Assembly (NCBI GenBank): GCA_021153285.1
Contig: JAGKTT010000022.1
Span: 1-36,619, forward strand
Source of the DNA: Bacteroidia bacterium
GTDB lineage: Bacteria; Bacteroidota; Bacteroidia; Bacteroidales; UBA932
Reading direction: 5' to 3'
Length of the DNA: 36,619 bases
In this document: piece after piece, positions 7,320-15,726 of the stretch
Position numbering within the stretch: position 1 is the stretch's first letter
Layout of the letters: each line of letters starts with the position of its first letter
Notes under the pieces: generated by a model
Databases searched by the model: none
What the model saw: only the letters and a program-made list of their open reading frames with translations
What the model was told of the DNA's origin: nothing
Program-made: the position numbers and the translations under genes

Positions 7320-9977
7320 ATGAACAATAAACTATTTCTGATAGACGGACACGCCCTGGTATTCAAGATGTACTACGCCTTTCTGCGTCATCCGATGATC
7401 AACTCCAAGGGAGCAGATATGTCCATCCTTTTCGGATTTACAAAATATATCCTCGAGCTGATCGAAAAGGAAAAACCCACTCATCTTGCCATTGCATTCG
7501 ATCCTCCGGGAGGCACTTTCAGACACGATATGTATCCCGAATACAAAGGTACACGTCAGGAAACGCCTCAATTGATCATTGACGCATTGGAACCATTGTG
7601 CGAGATATGTCAGGCAATGCGCATCCCTGTCCTTATGGTAAAAGGATTTGAGGCTGACGACGTTATCGGATCAATGGCGAAACGAGCTGAAAAAGAAGGG
7701 TTTGACGTATATATGGTCACTCCGGACAAGGATTACGGTCAGCTTATCAGCGAACATATAATCCAGTTCAAGCCGGGCAAATCCGGAAGCGACAACGAAC
7801 TGATAGACGTTCAGAAAGTATGTGAGAAATATAAGATTTCCAGGCCGGAACAGGTCATTGAAATCCTCACCTTATGCGGTGACTCAGCCGACAATATCCC
7901 GGGAGTCAAAGGCGTAGGAGAAGTGGGCGCCGGCAAGCTCATCGGCAAATATGACAATGTAAGCAATATATACAATCATCTGGAGGAACTGACTCCCAAA
8001 CAAAGAGAGGCTTTCGTCGAAGCCGAGGGCCATATAGCTATGAGTCACGAGCTTGTGACCATCAAGACAGATATTGTTCTCGATGTCAAGAGCGAGGATA
8101 TGGCTATAGATTACAGCTATGACAGCAAGGTAGCAGACCTCTTCGAGAAATACGAATTCGGATCGTTGAAGAAATACATCGGTGATGTAAAGCCTACGTC
8201 ATCCCAAGTTCAGAAGAAACTGATTTTCCGTGAGTCGGATCCGGCCCGGATATGCAAGGCTGCTGCCGACACCGGAAAAGTAGCGATAATAGTGGAGGGT
8301 GAACAGCCGGGAACATTCACTCCAATCCGGAAAGTTACGGCAGCGGCTTTCGACGGAAAGGATTTCATAACTGCGGCAGCAGGGGCTTCCGATTTCTCAG
8401 CAATGTTTGCCGATGCCAATATCGCCAAATACGGATACGACTTGAAGCTCCAGTGCAACATATTATCCTTCAATAATATAGCACTTTCCGGAAAGATAAT
8501 GGACATCGAGCTTATGCACTATCTCGTCAATCCGGAAAAAGGCCATAAGATCGACCTTCTCACAAAGACATATCTTGGAATTGACTTGGAAGGATCGATG
8601 CCGCAGAAACAAGAAAAAGCAAGTCTGTCACTCTTTGATGAGGTTACGGAAGAAGAAACGGAAGATGACCGTTCAGCCGAAGCCGTAGCCACTCTGATGC
8701 TTGGCGACAAGATAAGTGCAGAACTTCAGGAAATGGATCTGACAGAACTATACAGCACAATGGAGGAGCCATTGGTGCCGGTATTGTCCCGTATGGAGAT
8801 GGAAGGAGTGAAGATAGATCTGGCACAGCTTCGCAAATATTCTTCTGCCCTGGCCTCTGAAATGAACGAAATCCAGGAAAAGGTAAGGGAGATGGCTGAA
8901 GAGCCAGACCTGAACATTATGTCTCCGAAGCAGATCGGCATACTTCTTTTCGAGAAGATGAAGCTCGATTCCAAGATCAAGCCGAAAGCAGGAGTCAGAT
9001 ACAGCTATCCGACAGATGAAGAAACTCTGAGTTCACTGTCTGACAAGCATCCGATCATCGATGAGATCCTGGAATATAGAGGTGTCAAGAAGCTGCTCTC
9101 GACATATATAGAGCCGCTCCCTTCATATATATCCCCAGTCACAGGAAAAATACATACTACTTTCAATCAAGCACTTACGGCCACCGGAAGACTGAGTTCA
9201 TCAAAACCTAACCTGCAGAACATACCTATACGTACAGAACGTGGCAAAGAGATACGCAAGGCATTCATACCGAGTCGCGAAGATGGAGTGATCGTATCAG
9301 CTGATTATTCTCAGATCGAGCTCAGGATAATGGCTCATCTGAGCTGCGACCAGCACCTGATAGCCGCTTTCCGAGCCGGAGAAGACGTTCACGCAATGAC
9401 AGCCGCAAAAATATTCGGCATTGACATAAAGGAAGTTACAGCTGACCAGAGAAGAATCGCCAAAACCGCTAATTTCGGTATAATGTATGGAATCTCGGCA
9501 TTCGGACTTTCACAGCGACTGCATATAGGAAGAGCAGAGGCAAAGAAGATCATTGAAGATTATTTCGCCAATTTCCCTGCCATCTCCTCATATATTGAAG
9601 ACACCTTGACTGCAGCCAGGGAAACCGGTTATGTAGAAACCATCTTCGGTCGAAGAAGATATCTCCCGGATATCAATTCTAAGAACGGCACAGTCAGGTC
9701 ATTGGCCGAAAGAACCGCCATAAACGCCCCTATCCAGGGAACTTCAGCCGACATCATAAAGCTTGCGATGATCAATGTAGACAAAAGGATAAAGGCAGAA
9801 GGCCTGCAAAGCCGTATGATACTCCAGATCCACGACGAACTTCTCTTCGATTCCCTTCCATCGGAAGTGGAGACGCTGAAGAAGATCGTATTGGAGGAAA
9901 TGGAGAATGTTACAAAACTTTCCGTACCATTAACAGTAGAGTGCAATTATGGAAACAACTGGCTCGAAGCTCACTAA
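7320..9977 (+). CDS. polA: DNA polymerase I, with a degenerate 3'-5' exonuclease domain
   Basis: Pol I fills gaps and removes Okazaki primers. The 885-residue protein has a 5' nuclease domain (FLIDGHALVFKMY, GFEADDVIG, GDSADNIPGVKGVG; about residues 1-290) and a complete family A polymerase domain (motif A DYSQIELR near residue 661, O helix RRIAKTANFGIMYG, motif C QIHDELLFD near 836). The middle domain (about 300-470) keeps the fold but not the proofreading residues: no DxE in the first motif, DLKLQ in place of NLKxD, and no acidic residue where the third motif has DAD. I infer it lacks proofreading. The start is the ATG at 7320. The 3' end overlaps the sigma factor gene by 29 bases. Confidence 0.97.
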   Translation: MNNKLFLIDGHALVFKMYYAFLRHPMINSKGADMSILFGFTKYILELIEKEKPTHLAIAFDPPGGTFRHDMYPEYKGTRQETPQLIIDALEPLCEICQAMRIPVLMVKGFEADDVIGSMAKRAEKEGFDVYMVTPDKDYGQLISEHIIQFKPGKSGSDNELIDVQKVCEKYKISRPEQVIEILTLCGDSADNIPGVKGVGEVGAGKLIGKYDNVSNIYNHLEELTPKQREAFVEAEGHIAMSHELVTIKTDIVLDVKSEDMAIDYSYDSKVADLFEKYEFGSLKKYIGDVKPTSSQVQKKLIFRESDPARICKAAADTGKVAIIVEGEQPGTFTPIRKVTAAAFDGKDFITAAAGASDFSAMFADANIAKYGYDLKLQCNILSFNNIALSGKIMDIELMHYLVNPEKGHKIDLLTKTYLGIDLEGSMPQKQEKASLSLFDEVTEEETEDDRSAEAVATLMLGDKISAELQEMDLTELYSTMEEPLVPVLSRMEMEGVKIDLAQLRKYSSALASEMNEIQEKVREMAEEPDLNIMSPKQIGILLFEKMKLDSKIKPKAGVRYSYPTDEETLSSLSDKHPIIDEILEYRGVKKLLSTYIEPLPSYISPVTGKIHTTFNQALTATGRLSSSKPNLQNIPIRTERGKEIRKAFIPSREDGVIVSADYSQIELRIMAHLSCDQHLIAAFRAGEDVHAMTAAKIFGIDIKEVTADQRRIAKTANFGIMYGISAFGLSQRLHIGRAEAKKIIEDYFANFPAISSYIEDTLTAARETGYVETIFGRRRYLPDINSKNGTVRSLAERTAINAPIQGTSADIIKLAMINVDKRIKAEGLQSRMILQIHDELLFDSLPSEVETLKKIVLEEMENVTKLSVPLTVECNYGNNWLEAH

Positions 9978-10548
9978 TCTCTCCGACATCGAACTTGTAA
10001 GGCTTGCCTCTGAACAGAATCAGGTGGCATATATCGTGCTTTACACCCGCTACCACGTCGGTGTAAAGAGCCACATCTCGCGTTATGTAGCTCAGAAAGA
10101 AGACATTGAAGACATCTGCCTGGAAAGTTTTCAGAAGGCTTTCAGTCAGATCGAATCATATAATCCTGAATATAAATTTTCTACCTGGCTGTACCGAATC
10201 GCACGAAACACGGCGTTCGATCACCTCAGCAGGCACGACCGTGAAAAGAACAATATGCCCACGACCTCGCTCAACGAGGATATCACTGAGCTCAAGGAAC
10301 TGCCTGCCACAATGCATAATCCTGAAGAAGACATCATCAATCAGCAGGAATACGACAAGTGGCTGACAAATATCGAGAAACTCAAGGAAGATTATAAGAT
10401 AGTGGCAAAGATGAATCTGATCGACAATTTCGGCTACAAGGAAATCGCCGACGCTCTGGATATGCCGATCAATACAGTCAAGACCAAGATAAGGCGTGCG
10501 AAGGCCCAGCTGCTTAAAATGATGGACTACTCAGATGAACTTTTATAA
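9949..10548 (+). CDS. RNA polymerase sigma factor, sigma-70 family (ECF-like)
   Basis: The 199-residue protein contains only regions 2 and 4: region 2 with FQKAFSQIESYNPEYKFSTW and LYRIARNTAFDHLSRH, and region 4 with FGYKEIADALDMPINTVKTK (helix-turn-helix). That is the layout of ECF / RpoE-like sigma factors. Its start lies inside polA, and the next gene (rsmG) starts 12 bases after its stop, so the three genes form one operon. I see no anti-sigma gene beside it, which suggests control by expression or a distant partner. Confidence 0.93.
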   Translation: METTGSKLTNLSDIELVRLASEQNQVAYIVLYTRYHVGVKSHISRYVAQKEDIEDICLESFQKAFSQIESYNPEYKFSTWLYRIARNTAFDHLSRHDREKNNMPTTSLNEDITELKELPATMHNPEEDIINQQEYDKWLTNIEKLKEDYKIVAKMNLIDNFGYKEIADALDMPINTVKTKIRRAKAQLLKMMDYSDELL

Positions 10549-10560
10549 TTGAAAAGAACA

Positions 10561-11247
10561 ATGACATTCGAAGAATTCAAAGCCATAATAACGGAAAAAT
10601 TCCCGGAGGTAACAGCGGCACAGATGGAGCAATTCCAGAAAATGGACGCCCTTTACCGCGACTGGAACTCTAAGATCAATGTAGTGTCACGCAAGGACAT
10701 CGACGAGCTTTACAGACATCACGTCCTGCATTCTCTCGGTATCGCAGCATATCTGAAAGCTCAGATGCCTGATATATATGACCGGATGCGTGGAGAAGGT
10801 CCGTACGCCCTTTCCGAGCCATTGAAGATACTGGACCTCGGAACAGGGGGAGGTTTCCCGGGCATTCCGCTTGCTGTAATATTCCCACACGCGGATTTCA
10901 CTCTTTGTGACTCCATCGGGAAAAAGATAATTGTAGCGACAGAGGTCAGCAAGGGACTGGAACTGAATAATGTCAAGACAGTGAATGCACGTGCGGAATC
11001 ACTTCCAGAAACCTTCGACTTCATCGTTTCCAGAGCAGTCACATCTCTCGAGAACTTTATGCCTTGGGTAAAGGGCAAATACAGCGAAGGTATCCTCTAT
11101 CTTAAAGGTGGTGACCTGGCTGAGGAGATTTCCAATGCAATGGCCAAGTACCGTATGAGGAAGGGATCAGTGCATATCTGGCCTATATCTGACTGGACTT
11201 CAGATCCTTTTTTCGAGACAAAACAGGTAATTTTCATTGAAAAGTAG
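10561..11247 (+). CDS. rsmG: 16S rRNA (guanine-527-N7) methyltransferase
   Basis: RsmG methylates G527 in the 530 loop of 16S rRNA with S-adenosylmethionine. The 228-residue protein has the Rossmann methyltransferase signature ILDLGTGGGFPGIPLAV (about residues 90-106), FTLCDSIGKK as the second cofactor motif, and the family N terminus (YRDWNSKINVVSRKD). The ATG at 10561 is preferred over an in-frame TTG at 10549. It is the third gene of the polA operon. Confidence 0.96.
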   Translation: MTFEEFKAIITEKFPEVTAAQMEQFQKMDALYRDWNSKINVVSRKDIDELYRHHVLHSLGIAAYLKAQMPDIYDRMRGEGPYALSEPLKILDLGTGGGFPGIPLAVIFPHADFTLCDSIGKKIIVATEVSKGLELNNVKTVNARAESLPETFDFIVSRAVTSLENFMPWVKGKYSEGILYLKGGDLAEEISNAMAKYRMRKGSVHIWPISDWTSDPFFETKQVIFIEK

Positions 11248-11249
11248 TA

Positions 11250-11277
11250 TTGTCATCCCGAACAAAGTGAAGAATCT
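11250..11277. repeat. Short dispersed repeat (GTCATCCCGAACAAAGTGAAGAATCT type)
   Basis: This 28-bp stretch between rsmG and the rpmH promoter has the pattern GTCAT-CCGAAC-AAGTGA-GAATCT seen in widespread intergenic repeats and is related to the element at 15470-15568. Confidence 0.45.
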
Positions 11278-11288
11278 TTTAAAAAATT

Positions 11289-11318
11289 TTGCAATTCAAT
11301 TGAAAAACACTACATTTG
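11289..11318 (+). promoter_or_regulatory. rpmH promoter
   Basis: TTG (11289-11291), a 19-base spacer and TACATTTG (11311-11318) match the Bacteroidota promoter, 42 bases before the rpmH ATG. Confidence 0.8.
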
Positions 11319-11359
11319 CACTCCCAATTTTATAAGGAAAAATATAAAAATATCTAGAT

Positions 11360-11512
11360 ATGAAAAGAACATTCCAACCATCAGAGCGCAAGCGTCGCAA
11401 CAAGCACGGCTTCCGCGAGCGTATGTCCACTCCAAACGGACGTCGCGTATTGGCAGCTCGCCGTCGTCGCGGCCGCAAGAAACTGACTGTATCATCTGAG
11501 GACAGATGGTAA
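11360..11512 (+). CDS. rpmH: 50S ribosomal protein L34
   Basis: The 50-residue basic protein begins MKRTFQPSERKRRNKHGF and continues RERMSTPNGRRVLAARRRR, which is unmistakable L34. The C-terminal tail ends SSEDRW, as in Bacteroidota L34 with its short acidic tail. It has its own promoter and terminator. The usual neighbour rnpA is absent here; rpmH stands between rsmG and tadA. Confidence 0.98.
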   Translation: MKRTFQPSERKRRNKHGFRERMSTPNGRRVLAARRRRGRKKLTVSSEDRW

Positions 11513-11518
11513 GAAGAT

Positions 11519-11544
11519 AACCCGACCGCAAGGCCGGGTTTTTT
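11519..11544 (+). terminator. rpmH terminator
   Basis: AACCCGACC, a GCAA loop and GGCCGGGTT are followed by TTTT, directly after rpmH. Confidence 0.9.
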
Positions 11545-11558
11545 GTTTATTTCAGACT

Positions 11559-11996
11559 ATGGAACAGGACGAGAGATATATGAGAGAGGCCCTTAGGGAG
11601 GCCGGATATGCAGCATCGGAGGATGAGGTCCCTATCGGAGCTGTAATCATATGCCGTGGAAGAATAATCGGCAAGGGACATAATATGACAGAACGGCTGA
11701 ATGATCCTACAGCTCACGCGGAGATGATAGCCATCACTGCTGCCACAGAGGCAATGGGAGGGAAGTACCTCAACGACTGTACCCTCTACGTGACTGTAGA
11801 GCCCTGCCCTATGTGCGCCGGAGCCCTTGCCTGGTCACAGATAGGCAAAGTGGTCTATGGTGCATCTGACCCCAAACGAGGATTTTCAAAGTTCTCCCCT
11901 TCCCTTATGCATCCGAAGACAGAAATCGTTTCAGGAATTATGGCAGATGAATGCGGAAGCATCGTTTCTGATTTTTTTCAAAATAAAAGACGCTGA
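11559..11996 (+). CDS. tadA: tRNA-specific adenosine deaminase
   Basis: TadA converts adenosine 34 of tRNA-Arg(ACG) to inosine. The 145-residue protein carries the zinc deaminase residues His53 and Glu55 in AHAEM, and Cys83 and Cys86 in EPCPMCAGA, plus NDPTAHAE typical of the bacterial tRNA enzyme. Length and start (MEQDERYMREALREA) are normal. The next gene starts 2 bases after its stop, so the lipoprotein and membrane protein genes downstream are probably co-transcribed. Confidence 0.95.
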   Translation: MEQDERYMREALREAGYAASEDEVPIGAVIICRGRIIGKGHNMTERLNDPTAHAEMIAITAATEAMGGKYLNDCTLYVTVEPCPMCAGALAWSQIGKVVYGASDPKRGFSKFSPSLMHPKTEIVSGIMADECGSIVSDFFQNKRR

Positions 11997-11998
11997 TT

Positions 11999-13165
11999 AT
12001 GAAGAGATTATTACACACACTTCTCCTTGCGGTCATAATTACTTCCTGTCAAGTAGACAAGGTAAATGAACCGCAGTACATCGTTCAGGTCTCTCTCGGA
12101 AGCTGGAACAGTCCGGACTACACCGCCGAGCAGATTATCGGACGAATAGACACAGTGAGCAGTATGATTCCTGTCGCAAAAGTCATCATCGGCTGGAGTC
12201 TGGATAAGGAAATATATTGCGAGGTAGGAGATTACCTGCACTCAAAGAACATAAAGATGCTGCTCTGGCTTCCTGTTTTTGCAGAAACCGAAGAGATGTG
12301 CGAGAACTCTCCGGCCGTAGATCTGTGGAATAGGGTTCCTGCCAATTACGATCTTGCTGCAGGGGAAGGATTCCGCTTCAATTGTCCATCCGACCCTCAG
12401 AATGCCGACAACATCGTAAGTCTCTATGACAATCACTTCAGCGATTGCGGTTTCGACGGAGTGTTCCTGGACCGCATCCGCACGCAATCTTTTGTGAGCG
12501 GTGTCGGCGGCGTCCTCAATTGCGGCTGTCCGCTGTGCGCCGCTGAATTCAAGGCAGAAGGTATCGACATTGAAATGATAAAGGAAGAATGGGAGGAAAA
12601 GGGAGACGATTTCCTTTCTGTGAAAGCCTACACACCATCGGACGGATTTGTCTTCACTAATCCTGCAGCTGCAGACTTCTTCAAAGCCAAGGGCCACATT
12701 GTGAGTAAAGCAGTAGCTTCCATCGCTGACAGTCTCCGCAAGCGCGGTCTTGAAATAGGAATGGACCTCTATGCTCCTTTTATGTCTCCTTTTGTGGGGC
12801 AGGATTATGAGATCCTTGCCGCTCACGCTGACTTCATCAAGCCTATGCTTTATAGACAGACTTTTGCCCCTGCTGGTATGGGCTTCGAATATGACCTTCT
12901 GAAGAAAGCCGCTCCAGGCGCATCAGGTTATCCGGAATTCGCGATGGACCTTGATTTTCTGCATTCACAGCTTGAAGCTATGGAATCATATTCGTGCGCA
13001 AAATTCCCCGGTATCGAAATCAATTATCGCAAAGAAGTAGTTCCGACCTCACCAGAGTATGTGACAGAGTCACTCGAAGCTGTAAAAAGTCACGGATTTG
13101 AAGGAATTGTGCTTTCCTGGAACATTATGGAAGCTCCTCTGGCACACCTGGATTGCCTTAAATAA
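11999..13165 (+). CDS. Lipoprotein with a TIM-barrel fold, putative glycoside hydrolase-like
   Basis: The 388-residue protein has a lipoprotein signal peptide (VIITSC, Cys17). The rest reads like a beta/alpha barrel: KVIIGWSLD, IKMLLWLPVFAETEE, then CGFDGVFLDRIRTQ followed by a CGCPLC cluster and F..EGIDI, and later GLEIGMDLYAPFM, ADFIKPMLYRQ, FPGIEINYR and GFEGIVLSWN. An Asp after GVFL plus a CxCxxC cluster before F...G.D is seen in hypothetical glycosyl hydrolases of the GHL type, so a sugar-cleaving role is plausible. The substrate is unknown. It is co-directional with tadA (2-base gap) and a DedA-like gene. Confidence 0.7.
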   Translation: MKRLLHTLLLAVIITSCQVDKVNEPQYIVQVSLGSWNSPDYTAEQIIGRIDTVSSMIPVAKVIIGWSLDKEIYCEVGDYLHSKNIKMLLWLPVFAETEEMCENSPAVDLWNRVPANYDLAAGEGFRFNCPSDPQNADNIVSLYDNHFSDCGFDGVFLDRIRTQSFVSGVGGVLNCGCPLCAAEFKAEGIDIEMIKEEWEEKGDDFLSVKAYTPSDGFVFTNPAAADFFKAKGHIVSKAVASIADSLRKRGLEIGMDLYAPFMSPFVGQDYEILAAHADFIKPMLYRQTFAPAGMGFEYDLLKKAAPGASGYPEFAMDLDFLHSQLEAMESYSCAKFPGIEINYRKEVVPTSPEYVTESLEAVKSHGFEGIVLSWNIMEAPLAHLDCLK

Positions 13166-13176
13166 GGTACACAGAT

Positions 13177-13614
13177 ATGGAATGGCTTGAAGGACTTGGT
13201 TTGTTGGGACTCTTCTTCGGAACCTTCCTGGCTGCGACAATATTCCCATTCAGCTCGGACGCACTGTATCTGGCAATACTTGCCGCCACAGCAAACCCCA
13301 TAGGCTGTCTGCTGGTGGGCACCTTAGGCAACTGGCTCGGAAGTGTAGCGACTTATTGGGTCGGTTGGATAGGGAAATGGGAGTGGATAGAAAGATGGTT
13401 CAAGGTGAAGCCTGAGACCCTCCAGAAGCAGAAGGAGAAGATAGACAGGTACGGAGTATGGCTTGCCCTGACCGCGTGGATACCGATCATCGGAGACGTG
13501 ATTGCCATTGCCTTGGGATTCTACAAGACACGTCCAGGCTGGACAATGATTCTGCTGCTTGTGGGTAAATTCTCCAGATTCCTGGTATGGAATCTGATCT
13601 ACGGGCTGTTTTAA
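13177..13614 (+). CDS. YqaA/DedA-family (SNARE-associated) inner membrane protein
   Basis: The 145-residue, very hydrophobic protein contains GLLGLFFGTFLAATIFPFSSDALY, GNWLGSVATYWVGWIGKW, and the C-terminal region WIPIIGDVIAIALGFYKT. This is the YqaA subgroup of DedA-related membrane proteins, with about four membrane segments and re-entrant hairpins. DedA proteins are linked to lipid carrier flipping and membrane homeostasis; this subgroup has no firmly assigned function. It ends just before a bidirectional terminator shared with tRNA-Gln. Confidence 0.85.
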   Translation: MEWLEGLGLLGLFFGTFLAATIFPFSSDALYLAILAATANPIGCLLVGTLGNWLGSVATYWVGWIGKWEWIERWFKVKPETLQKQKEKIDRYGVWLALTAWIPIIGDVIAIALGFYKTRPGWTMILLLVGKFSRFLVWNLIYGLF

Positions 13615-13630
13615 CCGGAGTATAAACAAG

Positions 13631-13654
13631 AAAGCCGGTCAAAAGACCGGCCTT
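13631..13654. terminator. Bidirectional terminator between the YqaA-like gene and tRNA-Gln
   Basis: GCCGGTC and GACCGGC pair around an AAAA loop. The flanks are A-rich on the left and pyrimidine-rich on the right, so it can serve both converging transcripts. Confidence 0.75.
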
Positions 13655-13658
13655 CAAG

Positions 13659-13729
13659 TTGGGATATCAGGATTCGAACCTGAACAGACAGAACCAAAAT
13701 CTGTAGTGCTACCGTTACACCATATCCCA
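13659..13729 (-). tRNA. tRNA-Gln (anticodon UUG)
   Basis: The 71-nt cloverleaf has acceptor TGGGATA with TATCCCA, the anticodon stem ACAGA/TCTGT around TTTTGGT (anticodon TTG), and a normal T arm with GTTCGAATC. CCA is not encoded. The promoter lies directly upstream. Confidence 0.95.
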
Positions 13730-13739
13730 ATTCCGTCTG

Positions 13740-13770
13740 CAAAGATATTACTAATTTTGCTTTTCTGCAA
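13740..13770 (-). promoter_or_regulatory. tRNA-Gln promoter
   Basis: On the minus strand TTG (13768-13770), a 20-base spacer and TATCTTTG (13740-13747) fit the Bacteroidota consensus, 11 bases before the tRNA. Confidence 0.75.
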
Positions 13771-13780
13771 ACTTATAACA

Positions 13781-13816
13781 TTAAGGCGGCCTGTCTTTAC
13801 AGACAAACCGCCTTAA
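13781..13816 (-). terminator. Fumarase gene terminator
   Basis: TTAAGGCGG and CCGCCTTAA close a long hairpin with an inner TGTCT/AGACA stem, 7 bases after the fumarase stop. The T run is better on the plus strand, so it may act in both directions. Confidence 0.7.
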
Positions 13817-13822
13817 TTTTTA

Positions 13823-15445
13823 TTAGAGGCCGAGCTTCTTGAAGAAGTCGTTACCCTTGTCGTCTACGAGGATGAATGCTGGGAAGTCCTCTACCTTGAT
13901 CTTCCAGATTGCCTCCATTCCGAGCTCAGGATACTCAACGCACTCGATGCTCTTGATGTTGTTCTGAGCGAGGATCGCTGCAGGACCACCGATAGAACCG
14001 AGGTAGAATCCGCCATACTTCTGACAAGCGTCAGTCACGCACTGTGCACGATTACCCTTGGCAAGCATCACCATACTTCCGCCGTGGCTCTGGAAGAGGT
14101 CTACATATGAGTCCATACGGCCTGCTGTTGTAGGTCCCATCGAGCCGCAAGGCATTCCTTCTGGAGTCTTTGCAGGACCGGCATAGTAGATAGGATGATC
14201 CTTAAGATACTGAGGCATTTCCTCTCCCCTGTCGAGACGCTCCTTGATCTTTGCGTGCGCAATGTCACGGCCTACGATGATGGTACCGTTGAGACTGAGA
14301 CGAGTAGATACAGGGTACTTTGTAAGTTCCTTGAGAATGTCTGCCATAGGCTGATCAAGATTGATCTTCACAGCCTCGCCTTCGCCTGCCTGACGAAGTT
14401 CTTCCGGAATGAGACGTGCAGGATTGTCATCGAGTTTCTCGATCCAGATACCATCCTTATTGATCTTTGTCTTGATGTTACGGTCAGCCGAGCAGCTCAC
14501 TCCGAGTCCTACAGGACAGCTTGCACCGTGGCGTGGGAGACGGATGATGCGTACATCGTGTGCGAAATACTTACCTCCGAACTGTGCACCAAGTCCGATC
14601 TTGTGGGCCTCCTCGAGAACGAGCTTCTCAAGTTCCACATCGCGGAATGCACGTCCTGTCTCGTCACCTGTTGTAGGAAGATTGTCATAGTACTTGCAGG
14701 AAGCGAGCTTCACTGTAAGAAGATTTCTTTCAGCTGAAGTACCACCGATCACGAATGCTACGTGGTATGGAGGGCAGGCAGCTGTTCCGAGAGTCTTCAT
14801 CTTCGCTACGAGGAACGGAACGAGAGTCTGAGGATTAAGGATCGCCTTAGTCTCCTGATAGAGGTATGTCTTGTTTGCAGATCCACCACCCTTTGTAACG
14901 CAAAGGAAGTGATACTCAGCTCCGTGTGTAGCCTCAATATCGATCTGAGCCGGAAGGTTGCACTTTGTGTTGACCTCATCATACATATTCAGAGGAGCAT
15001 TCTGAGAGTAACGGAGATTTTCCTCTGTATAAGTCTTATAAACTCCGAGTGAAAGAGCCTCTTCGTCATCATAGCCAGTCCAGACCTGCTGTCCCTTCTC
15101 ACCGTGGATGATGGCAGTACCGGTATCCTGGCAGAACGGGAGCTTACCCTTGCAAGCCACCTCAGCATTGCGAAGGAAAGTCAGTGCAACATACTTGTCG
15201 TTCTCCGAAGCCTCAGGATCGTGAAGAATCTTAGCCACCATCTCATTATGCTCAGGACGAAGCATAAAAGAGACATCACGGAAAGCTGTGTTCGACATCA
15301 CAGTAAGAGCCTCCTTTTCAATCTTAAGGATTTCGTGTCCCTCGAATTCGCCAGTACTTACATACTTCTCCGAACCCGGAATCTTGTAGTATTCAGTCTT
15401 GTCCTCGCCAAGCTGAAACATTGGTGCATACTTAAATTCAGCCAT
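13823..15445 (-). CDS. Class I (iron-sulfur) fumarate hydratase
   Basis: The enzyme interconverts fumarate and malate, here probably in the branched TCA and fumarate respiration pathway. At 540 residues it has the two-domain class I layout, and the three 4Fe-4S ligands fall at Cys105 (FCQDTGT), Cys224 (AACPPYH) and Cys318 (GVSCSAD), the same positions as in E. coli FumA. The C-terminal domain carries GPTTAGRMDSY and the KGGGSANK stretch precedes Cys224. It is oxygen-sensitive, as expected for an anaerobe. It is a single-gene unit with a promoter-like box at 15576-15583 and an unusually long leader of about 125 bases that contains a dispersed repeat. Confidence 0.96.
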   Translation of the reverse strand: MAEFKYAPMFQLGEDKTEYYKIPGSEKYVSTGEFEGHEILKIEKEALTVMSNTAFRDVSFMLRPEHNEMVAKILHDPEASENDKYVALTFLRNAEVACKGKLPFCQDTGTAIIHGEKGQQVWTGYDDEEALSLGVYKTYTEENLRYSQNAPLNMYDEVNTKCNLPAQIDIEATHGAEYHFLCVTKGGGSANKTYLYQETKAILNPQTLVPFLVAKMKTLGTAACPPYHVAFVIGGTSAERNLLTVKLASCKYYDNLPTTGDETGRAFRDVELEKLVLEEAHKIGLGAQFGGKYFAHDVRIIRLPRHGASCPVGLGVSCSADRNIKTKINKDGIWIEKLDDNPARLIPEELRQAGEGEAVKINLDQPMADILKELTKYPVSTRLSLNGTIIVGRDIAHAKIKERLDRGEEMPQYLKDHPIYYAGPAKTPEGMPCGSMGPTTAGRMDSYVDLFQSHGGSMVMLAKGNRAQCVTDACQKYGGFYLGSIGGPAAILAQNNIKSIECVEYPELGMEAIWKIKVEDFPAFILVDDKGNDFFKKLGL

Positions 15446-15469
15446 TTTTTATATTGTTAGTTTGTATTT

Positions 15470-15568
15470 TCATTGTCATCTCGAGCGAGCTTCATACTGT
15501 CATTTCTTTCACTATCGTTCAAGCGGCAAGCCGATTACGAGCGAGCGAAGCGAGTCGAGAAATCTAAA
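15470..15568. repeat. Dispersed inverted-repeat element (TCGAGCGAGC ... GCGAGTCGAGA)
   Basis: GTCATCTCGAGCGAGC at the left and GAGCGAAGCGAGTCGAGAAATCT-type sequence at the right are imperfect inverted halves around about 50 bases. The ends belong to the common GTCAT.TCGAGCGAAGCGAGAAATCT class of intergenic repeats, also traced at 1130 and 11250. It lies inside the predicted leader of the fumarase gene. Confidence 0.55.
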
Positions 15569-15575
15569 TTATGCA

Positions 15576-15583
15576 AATATAAC
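15576..15583 (-). promoter_or_regulatory. Putative fumarase gene -7 box
   Basis: TATATTTG on the minus strand, with a TTGG 22 bases further upstream. A strong imperfect hairpin (GGCCAAGAAAA with TTTTTCTGGCC, about 15603-15630) overlaps the upstream element. Confidence 0.45.
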
Positions 15584-15682
15584 AAATATCCCGGACCATC
15601 GGCCAAGAAAATGGCAGTTTTTCTGGCCGCCTGGTATTTTTCCTGCTCTCATCCATAGAACCCCGTGTTTTTATGGATGGAA

Positions 15683-15710
15683 ATAAAAAACCACCGCCGA
15701 AGCAGTGGTT
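15683..15710 (-). terminator. Terminator of the PagL-like gene
   Basis: On the minus strand AACCACTGC, TTCG and GCGGTGGTT are followed by TTTTATTT, 17 bases after the stop codon. Confidence 0.88.
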
Positions 15711-15726
15711 AAAAGTCATATGCGGA

